DNA from: Pelomyxa schiedti
Taxonomy: Eukaryota; Evosea; Pelobiontida; Pelomyxidae
Direction: 5' to 3'
Assembly: GCA_020536535.1 (NCBI GenBank)
Contig: JAHLWZ010000894.1
Coordinates: forward strand, 1-53,268
Length of the DNA: 53,268 nucleotides
This document shows, piece after piece, positions 1 through 9,761 of the stretch (positions are counted from its first letter, which is position 1; each line of letters starts with the position of its first letter). The notes under the pieces are model-generated. The model saw only the letters and a list, made by a program, of their open reading frames with translations. It made no database searches and was not told the DNA's origin. The translations under genes were made by a program, and so were the position numbers.

Positions 1-221
1 TGTGTGTTTTCTGGTAAACATTAAGTAAACACGAAAAGCAGAATGTGTAATACCAGTGTCGATTTCTGGGTTGGAAAAGTAATTCTGGTGGCAATTGTTG
101 TTGCAGCTGCGATTGTGGTTGCGATTTCAGTTGTGGTTGCGACTGTAAATGGGGCTGTGGCAGCGGTGGCAGCTGTGACTGTGGCGGTAGCTGCGCTGCG
201 ACTGCGACTGTGGCGGTGCTT

Positions 222-257
222 CCCCTTTTGGCTTCCCATCTTCTTCAGCATTCCGTC
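222..257 (+). repeat. 36-bp direct repeat, copy 1
   Basis: A perfect 36-bp match begins CCCCTTTTGGCTTCCCATCT and recurs at 402-437, exactly 180 bp downstream. On the minus strand each copy contains a potential start codon followed by Leu-Lys-Lys codons, so a local duplication may have copied a gene's 5' end. Confidence 0.85.
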
Positions 258-401
258 GTCTCTGTCGTCACTTGTCAGTTCGCTGCCTGAGCTGGGGACC
301 CCCCAGAGTGCGTTTCCTCGCCACTCGCCCCCATCCCGCCTGCGGGTCAGCTGGGGCTTTGCGCCCGAGCCTTGCGCCATCGTTCCCTACCGGTGATGCT
401 G

Positions 402-437
402 CCCCTTTTGGCTTCCCATCTTCTTCAGCATTCCGTC
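402..437 (+). repeat. 36-bp direct repeat, copy 2
   Basis: Second copy of the repeat at 222-257. The identity ends abruptly on both sides, after a short imperfect match upstream (GCT-T versus GCT-G). Confidence 0.85.
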
Positions 438-1579
438 ATGCATTGACAGGAACCCTTCTAAATCTATTGTCTACCTCGTGGTTCTCCCCCTTGGTTGTAT
501 GCAACATTGCCCATTTTTTTACCCTTTTTAATGGAAATTTAAAAAAGCAAAAACTGCTGCTGGCATTTTGTGAGTTTTTTTGGCCAATAAAGGACAAGAG
601 TCATTGAGACACTGAGAGAACACCATAGATGTGGGCTTACATCTGTACAATGCAATGTTCGTTGCAACCATATTGGGGGGTTTCCCAATGTTACCACGGA
701 GCAGAACCCATTTCTGTATCGATTTTTTTACTGGCCCAAACTTGTGGGATAAGAAAATTATTTGGCAGTGGCAGTGAAGCACAAGAGCCGTGCGCTGTAT
801 TGTATTCAAAATGGGTATCTGGGAAGGCACCAAAGTGTCTATGTGGTATACATTGCCCTTATTGTGGAGCACCACAAAATGGGCAGAGCAGAAACTAGGA
901 AGTAAATTGGTCTTATAATACAACAGTGGGGGATGTACAAAGATGACATAGTGTGAGTGGGGGGTAACGTTAATAACTGATGGTTGGCCTCTTTTGAGCT
1001 GCCCTGACTTGCCGATAATAATAATAAAAGAGATACCGAAAGTGCACTCCACAGTATCTCAAAGTCAGAGACTGCGGAGTATGCATCTACATGCCAATTA
1101 CATCACCAGACAGAGTAAATTAGACATACAAACACTGTGCCTGCATAGAAGCTGGCGCACCCTTATTAAATCGGCGGTTTCCGGATCAGATCGGGTTTGC
1201 TTGTCATACATTGGAAAGTGAATGAGTTCCAAGACCCAAGCTTGGACTCCTGGATATTTAGTAGGGGAATCTGTGACCATTTTTCATGCTCTCTCCAAGT
1301 ACCTTGAAAAGTGGTGAAATGAACGTAAACGCCCACAAGGGAATATACATTCCCCCTGATCTCGTCATTTCGTCCTCCTGTACCTTTTTGCCAATACAAG
1401 GTTGATAAGGCACAACAATAAGCCAACAGCAAAGCACACACACTCAAGCACGCACTCACCCACGCACGCACCAGGCAGACAAACACAGTCACGCCCGAGG
1501 CGAGGGCCGCAGCCAGTGTCTCGGCGCGCGGGAACGCCCCCACAAGCACGCGCCCCGGCACCCAGTTAGTGTACCGGCT

Positions 1580-1760
1580 CGGGGTTGGTAACGGTGGTGG
1601 CCGCGGCGGCGGCAGTGGCGATGGCGGTGGCGGGCGGCGGCGTCGCTGCGCAGGTGGTCGCCGTTGTGGCCGACGCGCGCGGCCGGCGGCGCTTTGGTGG
1701 TAGTCGTGGAGGGCGAGGGCGGGGTGCTGGCGCCGCGGCGTGACGAGGAGCCTCGCCCCC
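1580..1760. other. GC-rich trinucleotide-biased patch
   Basis: The segment is dominated by GGC/GCG/GGT triplets and is far more GC-rich than its surroundings. The plus strand has a 43-codon frame from an ATG near 1619 that ends in an Arg-Gly-rich run. The minus strand has an Ala/Pro/Arg-rich frame. Neither resembles a known domain. It may be a promoter-proximal GC island or part of an unrecognised exon. Confidence 0.4.
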
Positions 1761-2141
1761 CTCTGGGTGGCGGCTTCTTAATGAGACGATGATGCGGGGA
1801 GTGGTGTGGAAAAAAAAAAACTGCCGACTAGCCCATCTCATACCGTGACAACCAAAAGACCCCAAACAAACTGTTCTCGGTAGCTAGTGAGATAGACTTT
1901 AGATCGCGGGATTAGAATGGCAAGAGATTCACCAAAGCTAAGCGCGACACCTTTGGCACCATTCCCCTGTGTAGCATTTATAAGATCTCCGTTTCAACGA
2001 GATCACAATGGTCGTTAAATTGGTTGAGTGTTGAATAAACTATTGTTGCGTTTGAGTTATTTGGTCTTGTGAAGGAAGAGCTAAGTCGCTATTACGAGCG
2101 TCGTGTAGCGTAAAACAATCAAAAAAAAAGATTTGGGCTAG

Positions 2142-3433
2142 ATAGTACCGTGTGGGCACTTGCCTTTGGAATTGTACTCAGTAATACTATGGGAGTGAAC
2201 CTTCCAGAATTCTTGCAATTAGTGTCCACAAAGGCAGACTTCTTCATAAAGGTATACCCCTTCGATTGACAAGTAAGTAATTTTATACAAATCATTATTT
2301 TCAAATTCAAATTGTAATCAGTGTGGACTTGTTCTCATGGCTGTTGCATTTCAATCGCTTATTAAACTTGGCTTACCTGGTAATATCCCCCTTCCTATTT
2401 TTTTCTCATAAATAAAAAGGAATCGTTGTTAGTTGGCCTGTAACTATTGCAGTTATAGTCTTTACTTGGTTCATCTCCCGGATCCCGATTTTCCGTTCTG
2501 TTACTCCACAGCTGGGGATGTGTATGTCCTGTGGTTTGGTCCCAGATGTAAAACTTCACATAGTCAAATATTGTAGGAGTAGCTGTGTGTGGCAACAGTG
2601 CAGTTGTTGCCGTGGCCCCAGTTGTAAAAGCAAGCAAATCTGATATGACACTTGTTGTTTCTGTTCTCACGATTGGAAACATACCTTTAATGCTCTTTCT
2701 CCCGTAGACCCATTTCTTCCAAACTCCTTCACTAATCTTTGAAAGGTATTTCTGCAAGTGGGTAAAAATGTCTGAACCTGTAGCAGGTTCATGGCTTGGG
2801 GGCACACTTGATGCCACTTGGGCTGTTGTTGCCGCTGCCAAAGGTGTTGGTCCCACCAGCCTTGAAATTGGAAGCCTAGTGAAGATGATCCAAAACAGCA
2901 TCATTGGTACATTCTCTACGCATTACTCCCTCTCACCTTCATTTTCAGGGTGTGTCACAGTAGGTGTCTTTGTTTTTTGGATTTGGTCTGGCAGGGATAA
3001 TGAAGATAGCTCCAAGTCAGAAGGAAAACAAAAGGTCACACTATTTCAGCTCCTAAAGCGGCTCTGGACTGGATTTCCTAAATTCATCTTTGGGTTTCTA
3101 TTTGTTTCTGTTCTCATTTCATATGCAGAAGCCCCCATCTTGAGTGAGCTCCCCCCTTTTCCCCCAGTTTATTCTCACCTTCAAAAAGTGTACAACAACA
3201 CACTTGTGGCTTGGACAGTGAGCTCCCTCAAAGTGCTCAGTGGCTGGTTTTTTTTGTGCTCTTTCGTGGCGATTGGGATTAGCTGTGACATAAAGAAAAT
3301 CTTTGGACAACTGAAATCTGGTGGTCTCATTATGATATACCTACTGGGCTCACTTTTTGATTTTCTGTTGACCTTTGCTGTTGCATACCTAATGTTCTCT
3401 GGTTTGTTACTGCCTATTCCCGTTGTGGTGTGA
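2142..3433 (+). CDS. YeiH/UPF0324-family membrane transporter (putative sulfate exporter family)
   Basis: This is a multi-pass membrane protein of the family often annotated as a putative sulfate exporter. The signature lies in an exon after about 2550 that reads VGVAVCGNSAVVAVAPVV, matching the conserved GTAICGxSAIAAxAPVI segment. Upstream exons give WALAFGIVLSN and FIKCGLVLMAVAFQSL, as in the first helices. Downstream, WLGGTLDATWAVVAAAKG matches the conserved histidine-region helix, with Asp where His is usual. The C-terminal half (2949-3433) carries the final helices, including LCSFVAIGISCDIKKIFGQL. Introns I can place are 2252-2321, 2380-2419, 2704-2745 and 2907-2948. The last is 42 nt with no stop. 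The exon join near 2500-2550 and the first exon are unresolved, so the true start lies upstream. The family is mainly prokaryotic and its substrate is poorly established. Acquisition by transfer followed by intron gain is an inference. Confidence 0.8.
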
Positions 3434-3608
3434 AAAAACGAAGGAAAAAAAAGCCAACTTCAAAACAAAAATCCCCATACCGCGAATGTTTGAAAAAAAT
3501 GACAACGCTACCTCCCTTTTTTTCTTTCTCGTCTTTCTCTTTTATCAGATCCCAATTTACGAAAATGATCTTGATTTCATTTTAAAATAAAACGACAACA
3601 GTCAGCAG
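3434..3608. other. Intergenic, AT-rich
   Basis: 175 bp between two plus-strand genes with A- and T-tracts. I see no RNA gene or repeat. It must hold the 3' end of the transporter and the promoter of the gamma-SNAP gene. Confidence 0.5.
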
Positions 3609-5577
3609 ATGGACAGGCGAATAGCCGATGCGGAAGCCAACCTCAGAGCAGCCGAAAAATGGTTGGTGGTCGTTGGGTGTTCTTCTGTTTCTCGTCCCTG
3701 TTTTTTTCCTTCTTTTTTTTATGGGTACTCTTTTTTTTTAATTTACATCACAGCGAGGCCACAAGTTTATTTAAACGAAAACCAGACTACGAGGGGTCAG
3801 CAAGCTGCTACGAAAAAGCTGGTTGGCACCCAGACCCACAACAAATACAAAGATTGAATTATATGAAAATAAACTGTTCAAAGAGAACTAACTCTTCCCC
3901 TTTTTTGTTGCTTACAGCACTGAGCTTCAAGGCGGCCAAGGAGTGGCTGCGTGCTGCACAGGCATTTTCTAGATGCGCTGTTGCACAGTACAATTTCAAC
4001 ATGTATAAGACCACTTTGCATCCCACTTTCACTCACTTCTTTCAGGGTATTCTCTGCTGCACGTAACCTTGAACTGGCAGCAGCTGCGGCCAAAGACGGT
4101 GGTGATTTAAATGAGTGTGTTCGATATTATAACGTAAGTATTACAACTCAGATATTCAACTTACTCTAACTCTACTCAGGAATGTGCCAATTATTACCTT
4201 GAAAGTGGTCATTCAGACCATGCAGCAGATGCTATAGCAAAAGCTGCCAAGTATGTGAGGTCAAAATTTTGGCAAGAGAACTAAAATCTCTCAGGGTTCT
4301 AGAAACTGTCAACGTGGATAAATCTATAGCCCACTATAAGCGAGCAATAGACATTTTTGAAGAGGATGAAAAGGAAGCAAGTGCAACTCAAGTTTACAAA
4401 AATGCTGTTGCATGTGCTGCTAGAAATGCCAGGTCCCACTTATTTTTACGCTCAAAAAGAAAATCAACCACAATTCACACAGGTGCCAGGACGCTATTGA
4501 TTTACTTAGAAAACAATCTGCTTGCGCACAGAAATTGGAACGCCGGAGTGAAATACCGAAGATTGGTTTATGGTTGCCAAAAACTCACCTTTTGTGCTGT
4601 ACTTACACTTGCATAGTATGGTGATTGTTGAATTATACCGAGGGGACTTAGTTGCAGCTGATAGATGTTTTGAAGAAACTTGTGGGTGTGTGACGACTTT
4701 GCATGTAAAGTCATAAGTACGGCACTGATCAATTTTGGCTCAGGATATTCCCTGAGTTTGTTCGCTCTGAAGAAGGACGCTCAGGAGCAGAACTATTGGA
4801 TGCATACGAACATCAATCTGTAGAAACAATAGAAGCCATTGCTAAGCGGCAAGTGTTTACTTTCATAGAAAATGAGGTAATGAATCAAAGTGGATAAGCC
4901 ACGATTCAACATTAATCAAGGTAGCGAAACTTGCCAGAAAACTGAGACCTGGATTGGATTTTTCTACTCCCGATTCATTGCCTGTAAAACCCAGTACCTC
5001 GACAATGCCCACCGCAACTACATCGTCCACTAGAGTCACTTCTTCAGGGGTTTCCGATCGTGATTTGTTGTTTGCACCTTCTGGCAAAAAAACTTCCACT
5101 CCCACGCCGTCATCTTCACACAAGCCAGCACCCACTACAACCCCCACATCTGAAGTAGACACAGCAGCACGCGATTTGCTTTTTGCACCGTCAGGAAAGA
5201 AGAAAGAACCAGTTAAGGCTCCTTCACCCGCTCCTTCACCTCCTCCCCCAACCTCGGCCTTCTATACTTCCTCACCAACCCAACAACCTGATAAGCCAGC
5301 CAACACCGCGGCCTCCAATACGGCTGACCCATTTGGGGAGTTGCCGTCATCCAGCACTGCACCTCCATCAACCACAAAAGTACCCACAACCCCAGCAACA
5401 GGCACAAACGCAACCGCAACACCCACTGCAACCGCAAAGCCATTTGATCCCTTTGGCGAATTACCTGCAGTTGGCACCACCGCCTCGTCACTGCAGCCTC
5501 ACACCCCACCCGCCAACAATACAAACCCCTTTGCCGATGACAGTGACTTGCCGGACCAAGAGCCAGACCTCCTTTAA
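3609..5577 (+). CDS. NAPG: Gamma-SNAP with long C-terminal adaptor-motif tail
   Basis: Soluble NSF attachment protein of the gamma type. It is expected to link SNARE complexes to NSF for disassembly during membrane fusion. Spliced exons give AEKCEATSLFKRKPDYEGSA, matching the animal AEKxLKTSFLKWKPDYDSAA stretch. TPR-like helical repeats follow, such as SIAHYKRAIDIFEEDEKEAS, then FPEFVRSEEGRSGAELLDAY near the end of the fold. Exons: 3609-3661, 3754-3821, 3918-4002, 4046-4133, 4180-4250, 4295-4432, 4483-about 4565, about 4618-4685, 4744-4876, 4921-5577. One junction near 4565-4618 does not splice cleanly by GT-AG. The last exon adds about 200 residues of Pro/Thr/Ser-rich sequence absent from ordinary gamma-SNAP (about 310 residues). 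It carries two RDLLFAPSGKK repeats, two DPFGELP repeats, one NPF and a terminal EPDLL. Total is about 480 residues. The identity is firm; the role of the tail is inferred. Confidence 0.9.
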
Positions 5578-5691
5578 CCCTTAGCTTAAAGGGTTATTAT
5601 CCTCAAACTCAGTAGGAAGCATGTGTTTATCACACCAAACTAAAACAAGTGTTTTTTAGTTTATGTTTACTGTGGTTGCTTTTGATTTTCT

Positions 5692-8600
5692 TTAGGGCCG
5701 TCTTTGAACAGGGAGCTGGCTTCTTGCTGAACAAAAGCCAAGGTTTCTACCACAGGAAGCTGGGGTGTGTCTGGTGATAGGTTCCTCATGGAAGGTATTA
5801 CTGCTGGAAGAGTGATTGTATGTGCTGTTTGTTGTTGACGTGGGTGTGGTGGAATGTGGCTCTGTTTCATCAGTGTCATACCCCACAATATCATCTTCTT
5901 CACTGAATCCGAATACACTGAACTCGTCATCAGGCTCTCCTAAAAGGTGCGCAGAGGTGGAGGTTGTGGTTGTGTCATTTGTGTCTGTGTGCTGTGGAGA
6001 GGGCGGCGATTGACCGCAACACTGCCCGGTATCACTAGAATGTGATTGTGCGAGTGCTTGGTGGTCACTGGTAGAAGAAATGGGGGAAGAAGCTGTTCTG
6101 CTGGAATGAGGAACATCATCACTTTGTTTTTTCCTATCAATCGCACTTTCTGCAAGTGCGGTTCTTATATGCGGAGAATCGTAAACTTGTACTAGGCTCG
6201 TGCACTGAGCTATACTGCTAACAACCTGCAAGGGATTGTTACTTTTCGGTTTCTTTAGTCTGCTTGCTCACCTTGGAACACTCTCCAACATATTCGCTCC
6301 GAAGAGTACCACAGTGGGCAAAAATATCCAACTCTATTTTTTCCCCAACACTTAGGATTTTCCACCTTGTTGATATTATTGCCATGAACATAAATGGAGT
6401 ACAATACATATCAAGTTCGGATCCCTTCAAATTCTGAATAAGTTCTTCCTTAATCTTCTTCACCCACTCAGTTCTGATCTATTGATGTGTGAGTAAATAT
6501 CATGTTGATATCTTCTTACATGATCACGGGGCGGCGGTGTGACAACAGTTGTTGGGCTGTCAGGCACAAGGGGAAGTGTTTTTTTGGGGGAAGCTCCAGC
6601 TGTTTTGGTATTGGGTGTGCACAACCTTTTGGAAGTGGGTGCAGTAGGGAGGCTGTGAGTCTCTATTGCTTTGGGACTTGGGGAAGCTTGTTGGGGTGTA
6701 GATTTGATTGCACGTGACTGGTTGGGCCTCTGTGGATTGAAGGAAAGCGGTTGTTGTACACAACTAGTTTTGGAAGTGGTGCTCGTGGTTTTCGGCTTAC
6801 TGATTCCTAGCTTTGTGTACAATTTCGAGGAGCCCCTAGAGTCAGCCGCTTTTGTGTTACGCAATTGTTAAGGTTGAGGTTCTTTATTTGATATTTAAAT
6901 TCGTTTGGCAAAGCTGTGCTTAGTACCTATTTCTTCTTGCTCTCGCTTTTCCAACTGTAACATTTGCCTGGCTGTCATTATCACAGGGGGTGGTTTATCG
7001 TATTCATCGTCGTCACACCATGCCGCTGGCCGTTTGCTCCCCGCCTTTGCGGAGCTCTCGTCACTGTCAGAGTTGGTCTCATGATAGTATTCATCAGGAT
7101 CAACCAGTCCATCTTCGTCATAGTAGTGTTTAGATTTAGGTCGGTTGGTGTCACCTTGTACCCTGGTTTTTGCTGCTGGTTAAGTAAGAAAACGCAATTA
7201 AGAAGGCAAACGAGTAGGATGAATGATGTGCTGCAGTAGTGTGCCCATTCAAAATTGACTGAATGCTCTTTGAGACCGCTTGTTTGTCTTGGCATACGTC
7301 ACATGTTCCAGAACACAGACCCCTTGGCGGAATCTCATTGAAGTACTTCAGAAGAGTTTCTCTTCTAGAGGGAAAGGTAATTTTATAAATAGGTAAAGGA
7401 GAATTACCTGCAAAGAGGCTTAAGACAAAACTCGGTCAGCTAGGGTAGAAAGTTAGATGAAATAGTGTATCTGGAAGTAGAGCAACCTTTTCGAATGCCT
7501 TTACAGCATTTGCCTGTAGCTGAGGGGAGATACCAGGTGTCTCTTTATTGAGGAGAAATAACTGGGTCTTGTGGTCTTGAACAGAGTAATACAGAAGACT
7601 GATGCTCGCGTTTCCATCTTCCAAGAGTAAAATACATATGGCACATAACAACATACCCCTTCCTGCACGACCACTTTCTTGATAGAATGATTCGAGATTT
7701 TTCGGCAAATTCAAGTGAATTACATATCTAGGGTAATGATTACTACTCCAATCACCTCAAGTTAGATGGATGAGTACCTCACGTCTGCTTTATCAATCCC
7801 CATCCCAAAAGCTAAAGATAAAATGTGGATGTATTGTAAAGAGGTTACGCTACCGTTAGGTACCTATGGTCGCAACAACGACTTTGGTGACGCCAGTGGC
7901 CCACTTGGTTAAAACATCACTCCGTCTTTCGTTATCCAATCCAGCATGGTATGCTACGCAACCTTAGGTTTTAAACAGTTGATATCTCTACCTGCTGCTG
8001 ATGCACCATGTCGGTTGAGCAGAGTGGCAACTAGTGTACAATCTTCACGCTTTGTACAGTATATGATACCAGATTGTCCAGGTCTTTTTAGGACAAATTC
8101 CCTTTTCGTTGGTTTGTATTTGACTCACTGAGACGTATTGGAGCATACAATGCATTCTCTTCAGGTGCGTGGGCCAGAAGATCAGAATATCTTACGTAAT
8201 ATCTTGGCATTATTGAGAAACGAGGATAAACAAGAACTCCTAACGAAATGTTTGGTCTGTTGAAACTGGCTTGGTATATAAACGGGTTTCGAAGCTTCAG
8301 CTGTGAGCCTATGTCGTCTAGGACTCTATTATACCGTTACCATTTATTGTTGTGTAGAGATGTCACCTTTTGGTTGCTGTGGCTGTTAGTGCCTGTGAGA
8401 GTATGAGTGGCTCATCACAAAAAGTGTGAGCATAACCATTATTGGAACACTTGGGTACTTGGTTTTCAGTACATCAAGACTTCTATATTTTGTCCGGAAG
8501 TCATGCCCCCATGTACTATTGAGTGCGTCACAAAAATGCAGTCAAGTGGTCAAAAGTACCTGATACAGTGTGCCTGAGGCACACAGAAACATGTCAGTGG

Positions 8601-9583
8601 GTTGGACATTGTTAATTGAATGAAAATAAACCTCATCAACTGCAAATAAAGAAACAAGGTCTCCATCATATAATCTGGACAAAATTGATTGAAATTTAGT
8701 CGTGGCAACCATCTCAGGTGTGACATACTGAAGAAAAAACAATTTAGATGAAATTTAAGTATATGGGACATACAAGAATTTTAAGAGTGGGCTTTGGTTT
8801 TAAAAGATTGGCTTCCACAACTTTGCGTTCACTACTCGAGAGAGATGAATTGAGCATAAATGCATTTATCTTGAGAGCCTGGAGTGCAGACACTTGGTTT
8901 TCCTGTGGAAAATAAGGTTCGAATTTACAACAATCATACCATCAGAGCTGCCAGGATAGAAAAAAAAAGGATAGGCTAAGTCAGTAGGGGTACAAAAAGA
9001 CAAGTAGTGAAGTTTAAAAAGAAAAAAAAAACCAATCAGAGGGGAAATGACAAAAGATATTCCGCGAGATAGCACTGCAGTAAGCTGATAGCACAAACTC
9101 TTCCCAGCGCCTGTGGGCATCACCTTCCAATAATAAGGTTCCACAAAACGACTACTCGTAAACAAAAAAAAAAAAACCACCCAACAAATATCAAAATTTC
9201 GATACACTCACAAAACAGCATAAGCCCAAGCAATTCTAATTCAAGAAACAAATACATACAGCCATGACGTCACGCCTTTCAACGAGGCAGGCATTAATTA
9301 CCTGCCTCTGCCCCTCACGCAGAGACTCCTTCCCAAAAACGTTCCTCAGGCATTCATCGATCCTTTGTGCCCACGTTGGACCTTCATCGTCGTAGTCGGG
9401 GGTGCTGCTAGTAGTTGTCGACGCCGAGGTGCACGTGGTTGCCATTGTGGGAGCAGACAGCTTGGGAGTGGACCCATAAGTCGGCGACGAAGCACTGGTA
9501 CTATTGGGGAGTCTGTTCTCAGGTTGGGACTTGGGCACCAGCGGTCGCCCCCCTGTTACATTCAACGTGCAGTACCTCTTCAT
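5692..9583 (-). CDS. RECQL5: RecQ-family DNA helicase, RECQL5-like
   Basis: ATP-dependent 3'-5' DNA helicase of the RecQ family, expected in the nucleus at replication and recombination intermediates. Exons read on the minus strand give motif [14 protein letters not shown] (around 9110), ILxYVTPEM (8715), a DExH box assembled as DE-AHCI across an intron (8555-8640), [12 protein letters not shown] (8490), [10 protein letters not shown] (8250), [11 protein letters not shown] (8060), [12 protein letters not shown] (7800) and [10 protein letters not shown] (7670). The zinc-binding module follows as [12 protein letters not shown]...CSGTCDVCQ (7290-7375), its first Cys codon restored by splicing. 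[10 protein letters not shown] resembles human RECQL5 CDHCQNPTAV more than BLM or WRN. After it come an acidic linker (7000-7190) and Ser/Thr/Pro-rich exons to 5692 with no domain I recognise. Whether exons below 6870 belong to this gene is likely but unproven. The start is placed at the ATG at 9581-9583, just before MKRYCTLNV. Confidence 0.85.
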
Positions 9584-9761
9584 TACCCAGGATTTGGATC
9601 TGCTAATGTTCTTGAGCGGGACTCTCAGTCTCAAGCAGCTGAAAGAGTGAGCTTCTGTTCACAAGACCACGCTGTGTGGTTTTGGGGAAAGGCTGGGACG
9701 CTTCAGTAGATGATGGGAGGCTCACATTGATGTGATCAAAACGGTTTTCTTCCACGGAACA
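9584..9761. promoter_or_regulatory. Divergent promoter region (RECQL5-like / TIG-kelch gene)
   Basis: 178 bp separate the start codon of the minus-strand helicase from the plus-strand start at 9762, so both promoters must share or abut this stretch. I see no TATA box or clear element. An open minus-strand frame runs through it to 9842, which leaves room for an upstream helicase exon instead. Confidence 0.5.

Larger units (their letters stand above)
1..2141. other. Left flank without a supported gene
   Basis: I find no gene I can defend here. Bases 60-220 are biased low-complexity sequence whose two strands translate to alternating Val/Ala or Ala/Thr runs, which is typical of repeat-like DNA. 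A minus-strand gene starting near 380 or 260 and leaving the window on the left is possible but has no recognisable domain. Bases 400-1560 are AT-richer with only short overlapping open frames. Bases 1580-1750 are strikingly GC-rich. A first exon of the transporter that follows could lie in 1918-2140: an ATG at 1918 opens about 33 codons. Confidence 0.5.

Noticed and set aside
1566-1865. Ala/Pro/Arg-rich minus-strand open frame
   Set aside because: It is created by the GC-rich triplet bias, with no domain and no neighbouring exon support.
7370-7376. Apparent Cys-to-Ser loss in the RecQ zinc module
   Set aside because: Splicing at the adjacent intron restores the Cys codon (TGC-AG/A AGA), so the motif is intact.
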